Shown here one piece after another: positions 56,762-64,000 of a stretch of 64,000 bases of DNA. The stretch is taken from positions 6,720,372 through 6,784,371 of the forward strand of contig OY755042.1 of the NCBI GenBank assembly GCA_963576565.1, in the 5' to 3' direction. The stretch comes from Aspidapion aeneum (taxonomy: Eukaryota > Arthropoda > Insecta > Coleoptera > Brentidae). Under the pieces are notes generated by a model. The model did no database searches, was not told the origin of the DNA, and saw only the letters and a list, made by a program, of their open reading frames with translations. The first letter of the stretch is position 1; every line of letters starts with the position of its first letter. The position numbers and the translations under genes are program-made.

Positions 56762-58128
56762 GAGTGCGTTCGAGTAGGCAACCCGGGCGCCCCGAGGTCC
56801 ATTTTTCCGTTCGAGTTGACGCTCGGAGCACGCCCTTTTGCGTTCGAGATGACACCCAGCGAAACCTCGGGGCACGCTCGATATGACCCGAGCTTGAGGA
56901 TGGAGAAAAGCGGGCGTATTACATAACCCTACTTTTTTATACTTTTAAACTTTTGTTTACATTTTTTTCGACTGTTTCTTTACTGTTTTTTGTCAAATAA
57001 AATACATGGACGCAGTTCAGTTTGCTGTAGAATTATGTTTCCAAGATTCTGGGGAGAATGAAGAAGAAAGACTACCAGGGTGCTCCAAATTTGCCGCGAT
57101 GCGGAGCGCTAAGAATTATCCTCGATTGTCCAGTGAGGCTTTAACCATCGGCCAGCGGCTCTCTAACCAAATTCTGGTGGGTAATGGCAAAGCGGCGACT
57201 ATTAATAACGGTACAGGAAAAAATGGCGTAGGAAAAAAGCGCACAGAAAATATCCACACAGGAAAAGAGCGCACACATAAAAAACCACACACACTAAAAG
57301 AGCGCACAGGAAGAAGCTTTGACTAATAAAGAAATCATGAATTAAAATAAAATAAATAAATTGTCTTAACTTTGCCCATAAAAAGGGGGGACTATATTGA
57401 CTATTTCCTTCAAAAAAATATTGACCAATAAAATCAATGTAACTGGCAGAATTGGACGAAAAGGGAACGAATTACAGCGATAATTTGCACTAGAGCAAAT
57501 TATCGCTGTATTCTTCCATAAAAAGCCCATTTTATTTAAACTTATTTTTCAAACTTTTATCGCTTTTTTTTATTTGTGTACAGAGTGATCCAAATTGGAC
57601 ACTTTTGATAGGAAACGCCCATTTCCAGAGGAACTAGAAAAAAACTAACATATGTTACGAGCCCGAATTTTGTAAAAAAATTAATGCCGAAAACCGCACA
57701 TCGATATCTTGAACTACTTACAAGATATAGGGTAAAAATAAAAAAAGAAATAATCTGAAAATTATTTTATTTTTATTTTTATCTGTATAATCCCAGCATA
57801 AAACCGCCATAAAAAAAGAAAAACTTGGAAGAGTCCAAATGTGCGAAAAATACCCTATAAATAAACCGCGTGATCAAAGTGTCTTTTTATCCCTCAACAA
57901 ATTGTAGCCTTGCTACACTCATGTATAAACTTAAAGGCGATTTTAATCTAGGGTTTTTTATTTACAAACAGTTTTAAATTGCAAAAATAAACAAAAATTT
58001 TCTAGGGTTAGAAGTTTGTAACCGGTGAATGCCTTTTCCGTTCGAGTCGAACCACGAAAACCAGGGTGTTCTGTCCGTGACGTCACTACGCCCCGCTCGC
58101 TCGACGGGTTTTCTACTCGAACGCACTC
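56762..58128. mobile_element. 1.37 kb TIR element with short ORF
   Basis: GAGTGCGTTCGAGTAG (56762-56777) is inverted at 58113-58128, and TAT flanks each side, a possible 3-bp duplication. The outer 100 bp are much more GC-rich than the interior. A 106-codon frame (57006-57326) begins MDAVQFAVELCFQDSGENEE, then degenerates into Lys/Thr-rich repeats. The 3-bp duplication and acidic start hint at PIF/Harbinger, weakly. Confidence 0.65.
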
Positions 58129-58395
58129 TATGTCTCAAAATGAGGTGACAGTGACGTTAAAATACATATTACATCTTTGAATTAAAAGAACGTGTGGCGG
58201 CCGCTTGAAATATCTTTTAATTCGGCCGCCTCCAAAATTGGCCGCCTGGAGCGGTTGCTCCTCTGCTCCATCCATTGCGAAGGCCCTGCTGATCGATGTT
58301 GGAGATGAGGGAGATAATGTAGAAAAAGAGTATTAAAGGTTTTCAAAAAACTTTCGTTTTCATTATTTTTGCACCGATTTCTCAAACAGCCTGTA

Positions 58396-58622
58396 CTATG
58401 ACCTAATAACCTTCGCTGTCCGTTTGTCACCTTCCAAATATTTTTTTTGCAAATCTTTTAAAATGTCCCACAACACTAAACAACACATGCCATGTGGTGC
58501 CATTCGCATGTAGTTGGCTACGACTCCTTTGTAAAATCCCAGAAAGCCTTCTTTGATGTAGATTTTCTTGAAGCAGTCGCCCAGGCCTCGATACAAAAGA
58601 CCACGTCCAGATTTGTCCACCC
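58396..58622 (-). CDS. Mitochondrial carrier, SLC25A34/35-like, last exon
   Basis: Read on the - strand, the acceptor TTTTTAG precedes 58622 and the stop TAG is at 58396-58398. The exon encodes VDKSGRGLLYRGLGDCFKK, then EGFLGFYKGVVANYMRMAPH and LWDILKDLQKKYLEGDK. This is the last carrier repeat: the matrix helix with the EGxxGFYKG motif, then transmembrane helix 6. It joins in phase with the exon at 61500-61725 (G|GG). Carriers of this class sit in the inner mitochondrial membrane; SLC25A34/35 substrates are poorly defined. The gene is partial in this window because the N-terminal repeats lie to the right. The 2.9 kb intron between the two exons carries the tyrosine-recombinase elements. Confidence 0.88.
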
Positions 58623-58735
58623 CTAAAAACAAGTTTTTTTTTAAATAAACTGTTTAATTTTTTTTTAATGAATTTATTCCTACACTAAACCAAAAATAAT
58701 GTGTGATATAGCGCCATTAATCTCTTTTCCTACTT

Positions 58736-58930
58736 GCGTGCGTAAAAGTGCACTTTTACGCACGCATTTGCGTGCGGAAAGTTGAACTTTCCGCACGCCG
58801 TGCGTAAAAAATACTTTTTTCTATAAGCGTGCGGAAAAGTCCACTTTTCCGCACGCATTTTAGTGTGGAAAGTGCCACTTTTCCGCACTAGTGCGGAAAA
58901 ATATTTTTTCCGCACTAGTGCGGAAAAGTA
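58736..58930. repeat. Cluster of five ~28-30 bp palindromes (recombinase sites?)
   Basis: Successive inverted repeats with half-sites GCGTGCGTAAAAGTG (58736-58765), GCGTGCGGAAAGTT (58769-58797), GCGTGCGGAAAAGT (58827-58856), AGTGTGGAAAGTG and AGTGCGGAAAA (58862-58927). All share (T)TTTCCGCAC arms meeting at a short centre. They lie at the left end of Crypton-like element B. Confidence 0.78.
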
Positions 58931-59688
58931 AATTTGTTACGATTTTGAGGTGTTCTATAACATTTAGACCGTTCAAAATACATTTGTATCTTTCCTACCA
59001 CACGAAATATCCTAAAAATATTCAAATTGACTAAAATTCTATACATTTGTATCTTTCCTAGCACACGAAATATCCTAAAAATATTCAAATTGACTAAAAT
59101 TCTGCTATATTTTCAATATTTTCGATAAAATAAAGTTTTCAGTAAAATAGGTTCAAATTATAAGTTTTTAACCTCCCCGGTATAAATATCGTCATTGTCA
59201 ATGTCAAACAACAATGAACACTAGTGGTTTTAGATTTGGCATCTTAAATCACCATAGCAACAAAGTACAAACAAACTGTCAAAACAAAGCCAATTTTGCA
59301 GATACAAGCATCTTTTGAATTTTTCAAACAAAAAAATCAGATTTTCAATGGATTCAACGTAGTGGAGAACCAAAAACCAAGTTTCAAATCTGCCACTTCA
59401 TTTGAGAAAACACTTGTCTCTGCTATCAACTTACAGCACGCTACAAACTGCACCTTTTATATTAATGAATAATAATTGATTTGATTAAAATGTTCTGAAT
59501 ATAAATAATTTTCTGATTAATTTTTAGTTTTTTCCTCACGCTTATAGAAAAAATAATGTACCTAACTCGTGCGTAAAGTGTCTTTTCCGCACTTGATTGC
59601 TGGCCAAACTCCGCTATCGCGTCGTTTGGCCATCTGCAATCGCGTGCGGAAAAGAAGCACTTTCCGCACTAGTTAGGTAAACTACTAT
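58815..59688 (+). mobile_element. Non-autonomous tyrosine-recombinase (Crypton-like) element, copy B
   Basis: Shares TTTTTTCTATAAGCGTG ends (58815-58831, 59537-59553) and the 119-bp right hairpin (59560-59678) with copy A, and most of the body. It has two more palindromes than A at the left and a 61-bp internal duplication (58978-59100). It keeps a coding remnant ending LQHATNCTFYINE (about 59431-59472), like the end of the recombinase next door (LQNATHCTFNF). Confidence 0.75.
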
Positions 59689-59798
59689 TACGCACGCTTT
59701 GCATATTAAAGTAAATTTAGACTTTTTTTGTTTTATATTTTTATTTGTAACGGAAACAGTGAAAAAAAACTAAAAACTACTCGAAAAATTAAAAAAGT

Positions 59799-60917
59799 TT
59801 AACGCATAATGTGAAAATTAAACGTGCAATGCGTCGCATTTTGTAATGTTAATGCTGACGCCGCCACTTTTGTTAGGTTTTCAGATTGTATCGATGTATT
59901 AGTCGTCGTCATTGATGGAAACACTGTCGTTGCTTCTGCATTCGTGCTTCTTTGCAGTGATGTGGATCGAAGTGCTATGGTGGATGGTAGTTCTGAGGTG
60001 GAGGGTAGTACTGAGGTCGATGGTTGGCGTTCTCCTGTCTCCTGATTTGTGTCACTTTTTTTCTGCAAAATTTGCGTTGCAATTTTTTCTCTTGTTTTCC
60101 TCGGATTCTTCCACATAGGATTCGGCTACTGACGCACTCTTCCACCCACCATGTCGCTTCAAATTGGTTATATTTGCTCCGGCATTGGCCAACATTGTGG
60201 CAGAAGATCGTCGGAAACAATGGCCCGTATCAGTTTCCGGATTTGGCAGCTTAAGAAACCCGGCGATGTTACCGGGGATCTTGCCAAATGTGTTTATACC
60301 AACCACTTGCTTCGAGCATTTACCGGTATGGTAGGAAACAAAGAACCGTTGGTGCGGTGTGTCAGGTGAGTCCTTGAAGTATGGTTCTTAGTGTTTGAAA
60401 TTGTTACCACCAGGATGTCGCCTTTCTCTTTGATGTCGGATACTTGTAAATTCGCTAACTCCGCTCTTCGGCAGGCTCCTGCAATGCCGAATATTGTGGC
60501 CACCTTGTTCATTAAATAAATCTCATCGGGAGCGTCTTTCAAAAATTTATCGGTCTCATTTTTTTGCAGTACTTGAGACTTTTTTGGTTTAAAACCGACA
60601 TTTTTTCGTTTAATAAATGATATTAAGTTATAATATCGCCCAATATCTATATTTTTTCGTAGTCTTATACACATTTTAAGCATTGAAAATTTTGACCATA
60701 ACGTGCTAGGCACGAAACTCTTTGACAAATAAGAAAAATAGGCCAAAAATACCTCTTCTTTTAGCGATGAAGTGTTCTTTGCTTTTAACCAATCTTCAAA
60801 AGCGTGGTACTCTTTTTCGTATCTCGGACGGGACTTTTCTGGAACTAATTCCTCCCTCGCCGATGCTGCATTCAAAATACTGTCTGGAAGTTCAATATCG
60901 CTGTCGTCGAAATCCAT
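59799..60917 (-). pseudogene. Crypton-like tyrosine recombinase, two frameshifts
   Basis: From the ATG at 60915-60917 (MDFDDSDIELPDSILNAAS) to the stop at 59799-59801. An N-terminal SAM-like/core-binding region with PRYEKEYHAFEDWLKAKN and STLWSKFSMLK is followed by the catalytic domain: GACRRAELANL (first Arg), SNTKNH (Lys), TGHCFRRSSATMLANAG (His-x-x-Arg), LKRHGGWKSASVAESYVEES (second His/Trp and nucleophile Tyr). All six catalytic positions can be assigned. Frameshifts lie near 60300 and in a T run near 60080. The tail is Ser/Thr-rich and ends with LQNATHCTFNFHIMR. In the family the enzyme moves DNA by breakage and rejoining through a phosphotyrosine intermediate, without RT or DDE chemistry. 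It sits in an intron of the mitochondrial carrier gene. Confidence 0.87.
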
Positions 60918-61179
60918 TTTAAAGAAAACTTTGTAGATAAACCGAAAATAACGCTGAAATGACACTTGCTGCAATGTTTGTATTTTTAATCCCATAGTAA
61001 CAACAATAACACAATCCGAAAAAATAGCTTGTCACTAATTAATGTCAAAATGACACCAAAATAATAGAGTGCCTGAATATCAATTTGGAATTATTTTACA
61101 AAATATTTAAAAAAAGTAGCGAACTTTTTTCTATAAAATTGTAATTTTTTCTTTTGACGTTTTTACGTCGTTTGATCTA

Positions 61180-61330
61180 TAACCTTTTTTATGTATTGAG
61201 GATATGAATGCAATTTTCCAATCATCAGGTACTGGATGCCCGTTTATGCATTGATTGATAATATATGTGAGATTTTCGAGTAGTTTCTCTGATCCATATT
61301 TGAGCATTTTAGTGGCATACGCAGGAGTGG
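61180..61330 (-). pseudogene. Small RTE reverse-transcriptase fragment
   Basis: The - strand reads ATKMLKYGSEKLLENLTYI, NGHPVPDDWKIAFISSIHKK, matching the AELIKYGTEELFWRL and PTEWKTSYISTIHKKG blocks of the intact RTE at 31203. It is only about 50 codons, truncated on both sides. Confidence 0.78.
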
Positions 61331-61499
61331 CTTGGGAGCTCAAAACCTCCCCACAGCTCCTGAATATTGATAACTGTAAATTGAATTTTTCTAAAAATCC
61401 ACATTTAAATGTATCGATCTGCACTCAAGTCCCCACAGGATCAATTTCTGCGTACACCACTAGAATGACTCCCCTAGAAAAAGAATGAAAAAAGCTTAC

Positions 61500-61725
61500 C
61501 TTGATTATACAGTCTAGTTGACACGACATCAAACGGATTAATGACAATCGTTTGCGTAAAGGCGCTGAAGATACTGGCCGTAAATGAGATAAGTATGGGA
61601 TGATTTCGAAATGCGTCAATTTTTTTCAAATAGTCCTTGGCTACGACAAATGTGGTAAGTTGCGACGATGAACCGGCCACTGCTCGAAGCATCGTGCCGG
61701 CCGCGCCTCTCCAGAGGCCTTTTAT
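61500..61725 (-). CDS. Mitochondrial carrier, SLC25A34/35-like, penultimate exon
   Basis: The acceptor TTTATTTAG precedes 61725 and the donor CAAG|GTAAGC ends the exon at 61500 (226 nt, phase 0 in, one base out). It encodes IKGLWRGAAGTMLRAVAGSS, QLTTFVVAKDYL and FTQTIVINPFDVVSTRLYNQ. The PFDVVSTRLYNQ segment is the Px[DE]xxxTR mitochondrial carrier signature of the third repeat. The RLYNQ spelling is characteristic of the SLC25A34/35 group. Upstream exons with repeats 1 and 2 were not found before position 64000, so the gene runs out of the window. Confidence 0.9.
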
Positions 61726-61972
61726 CTAAATAAACATAAAATACTTAAAACACAGCCAGGAAAATATAAATTTTATGTAAAAATAACTATGGTTTGTTGG
61801 TATCAAAATAAATATAATTTCATCTATAAAAGGCGAACCAAATGGCGTGCATTTAAAAGTTATAAATGATCATAATTCCTAGTAGACCAGTGCAGATCCC
61901 AATGGAAAAAAATTAGTAACAGCATGAAAACTTATATTTTAAATGTTGTATAAACCATTTTTAGCTCACACA

Positions 61973-62672
61973 TATACTATACTATAGTAGTGTGAGCTAT
62001 GGTGATCCTAATTTTTTCGAGAAAAAAAAAGTTGCTCCGATTTCAAAAATTTTTATATATCTTTGCGTTTCAGATGATTTTGAAACTTTTTTGTTGCGCC
62101 GTCTGTCTGTCTGTCTGTCTGTATGTCTGTAACGACCAACGCGCATAACTCAAAAACCGCTTACCCGATTTCAATAAAATTTGGTACCTAGGCTGGGTCT
62201 TGGGTGGAGATGGTCCCATTTAAAAATGAACAAAATCCACCGAACACAAGCCAAATAAAAGGGTGGGGGTAGATTTTAAAAATTAGAGTTTATGTGAAAA
62301 TTTGGCGTGTGTGATATCAAACGAAAGGTAATTGAGTTTGGAGTTAAACAAAATATATTTTAGTTTTTTTTAAGGGTTAGATTTCAAAAATTACAGTTTA
62401 CGTAAAAATATGGCGTGTGTGATGTCAAACGAAAGGTAATTGAGTCCGGAGTTAAACAAAATATATTTTAGTTTTTGTTTTTTTAAGGGTGGGGTAGATT
62501 TCAAAAATTTGAGTTTAAGTCAAAACATGGCTTGTGTGGTATCAAACGAAAGGTAATTTTGTCTGGGGTTGAATAAAATTTATTTTAGTTTTTAGTTATA
62601 TCAGCTCACACGTACGCTATAACTATAGTAGATACCTAGTGTGAGCTTAGGGGCCCATATATTGGCAGGGTA
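61973..62672 (+). mobile_element. Helentron-like hairpin element, copy 5
   Basis: 5' hairpin AGCTCACAC...GTGTGAGCT, short (CTGT)n at about 62101-62124, ACTCAAAAACCGCTT block, internal repeats, 3' hairpin and TTGGCAGGGTA. T runs flank both sides. Confidence 0.78.
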
Positions 62673-62992
62673 TTTACATGAAAAATCGGAAAAACCAGTA
62701 TTTTATTTTTGACTTTTATTTTTTTTTGTTAAAACCTAAAATAAGACCTCATTTTCACCCGAAAATGCCCGAGTCCTGGAAGCAGATATTTTTCTCATAT
62801 AGCAAAAAAATATACCCGGTATATGCTAGGCATGTGCTGGAACTTTTTGGTATATTCCCAATGGAACTTACATAGCATTTATATAGTCTATAGAATGTCA
62901 AATCTTGTGAAAACGCCTCATCAGCACATGTTTCTGTATGTGGATAAATATACCTGGTTTTAAAGATTAACTAACGACAATTGTCAATATAA

Positions 62993-63255
62993 TAGGGACC
63001 TATTGCAATAGGCCAGGCACAAATTGTGCCGGGCACTATATTGACAGTTTCGCATTATAAGAACAGCTGTTTTCTTTCAAATTTGCGCCTTTGTGTATTA
63101 TACAAGCCGGAATTAATAGTGCCGCCACTATTAATGGAAAATAAACAACTGGATTTCTAAATTCGACTTTGGTATGTCTATTTTGAAAGATCCACTGTCA
63201 GTTTTTAATGCGAAACTGTCAATATAGTGCCTGGCTTTGTTGCAATAGGTCCCTA
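62993..63255. mobile_element. 263-bp inverted-repeat MITE
   Basis: Ends TAGGGACCTATTGCAATA and TATTGCAACAAAG-flanked GGTCCCTA. Inner arms CACTATATTGACAGTTTCGC and GCGAAACTGTCAATATAGTG are perfect inverses. Confidence 0.8.
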
Positions 63256-63280
63256 ATATGCTATATGCATATACTATGTA

Positions 63281-63827
63281 CAGGGTGTCCCAAATTGGGC
63301 ACTTTTGGGGGGTTTAAGGTACTTCTAAGGGAGACAGAGAAAAACTGACCACGCATTGCGAGGCTCAAATTTCAAGAGAAGACTTATAGTGAAAACCGCA
63401 TTTTAAAATATTGTCTCGTCTGTGAGCTACGGGGGCTTTTTGAAAAGTCTGCATTTTGGAAGGGGGTCTATAACTTCGTTATTAATGGAAATTTTGATTT
63501 AGAGTAAATTGCAGTTTTATAGACTTTGTAACGAGGAATTCACCCGTTAAATTAAATTCTAACTGTCACTTTGAGTTTTTGAGATATGACATAAAGTTGC
63601 ATTTTTTCTTATGGAATGGCCTATATTTTAATTAATTTTCGAATTCGTCATTGAATTCTTTTCAAAATGATATCATATGTCATAGTTTGACGTTTGACGA
63701 TATTTCAAAATGCGGTGTTCACTATAAGTCTTCTCTTGAAATTTGAGCCTCACAATGCGTGGTCAGTTTTTCTCTGTCTCCCCTAGTACCTTAAACCCCC
63801 TAAAAGTGCCCAATTTGGGACACCCTG
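63281..63827. mobile_element. 547-bp Tc1/mariner-type foldback MITE
   Basis: Ends CAGGGTGTCCCAAATTGGGC and its complement ending GACACCCTG, with TA on both sides (63279-63280, 63828-63829). The ~140-bp arms share AGAAGACTTATAGTGAA and ACCACGCATTGCGAGGC. No ORF. Confidence 0.88.
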
Positions 63828-64000
63828 TATATTACAAATCTGTAAGATCAACATAAAAGTATATTTGTGTGCATTTTGTGTCCTATTATAGAATCAGGTA
63901 GGTATTCGTGGGTAGAGGACAGACCAAAAAGAAACTAAGGTACCTTTGGCAACGTTTCGGATTTAATTAATCCTCAGATAGAAATGTTTCTTGGGTCCAT

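Noticed and set aside
57006..57326. 106-codon frame as a host gene
   Set aside because: It lies inside a TIR element, has no recognised domain and ends in Lys/Thr-rich repeats; kept only as part of that element.
58736..58930. Palindrome cluster as a transcription terminator or operator array
   Set aside because: It is at the end of a mobile element with a matching copy elsewhere; the recombinase-site explanation fits better.
63900..64000. An upstream exon of the mitochondrial carrier at the right edge
   Set aside because: No carrier signature (PxDxxKxR) or acceptor/donor pair could be found in either strand of the last 2 kb.

Overview
The window looks like a piece of a large, AT-rich, repeat-packed insect nuclear genome, possibly a beetle. 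The organism cannot be proved from the sequence. The evidence is spliced genes with GT/AG introns of 4 to 12 kb, RTE and jockey-type LINEs, Tc1/mariner, Penelope, BEL/Pao and Crypton-like elements, and an interstitial array related to the insect TTAGG telomere repeat. I see no bacterial operons, CRISPR arrays, rRNA or tRNA genes.

Only two host genes are supported. The first is a complete NECAP gene (adaptin-ear-binding coat-associated protein) on the + strand. Its five coding exons (3700-3785, 15608-15813, 19969-20153, 23953-24146, 35292-35349) join in a single frame to a 214-residue protein spread over 31.6 kb. The second is the 3' part of a mitochondrial carrier gene of the SLC25A34/35 type on the - strand (exons 61500-61725 and 58396-58622). 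Its upstream exons lie beyond the right edge.

Nearly everything else is mobile DNA, often nested. Intron 1 of NECAP (3.8-15.6 kb) holds two LINEs broken up by a hAT-like element, a 0.9 kb TIR element, a jockey fragment and a 3.2 kb insertion that carries the telomere-like array. Introns 2-4 hold LINE tails, foldback elements and hairpin-ended, helentron-like elements with a (CTGT)n core. Intron 4 also holds an apparently intact RTE retrotransposon (31011-34136) and a tandem duplication that copied the splice-acceptor region of the last exon. From 36 to 58 kb there are long inverted-repeat elements, a Tc1 element, a BEL/Pao fragment, mariner relics and a Penelope element with inverted ends and hammerhead-like motifs.

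The most interesting system is a tyrosine-recombinase (Crypton-like) transposon family. A frameshifted recombinase gene lies at 59799-60917 (-). Two short elements, 39472-40164 and 58815-59688, share 17-bp terminal repeats, clusters of ~28-30 bp palindromes built on TTTTCCGCAC, and an identical-length 119-bp composite hairpin. They keep vestiges that look like the first and last codons of a related recombinase, so they look like internally deleted, non-autonomous derivatives. I infer that the palindromes are the recombinase binding sites.
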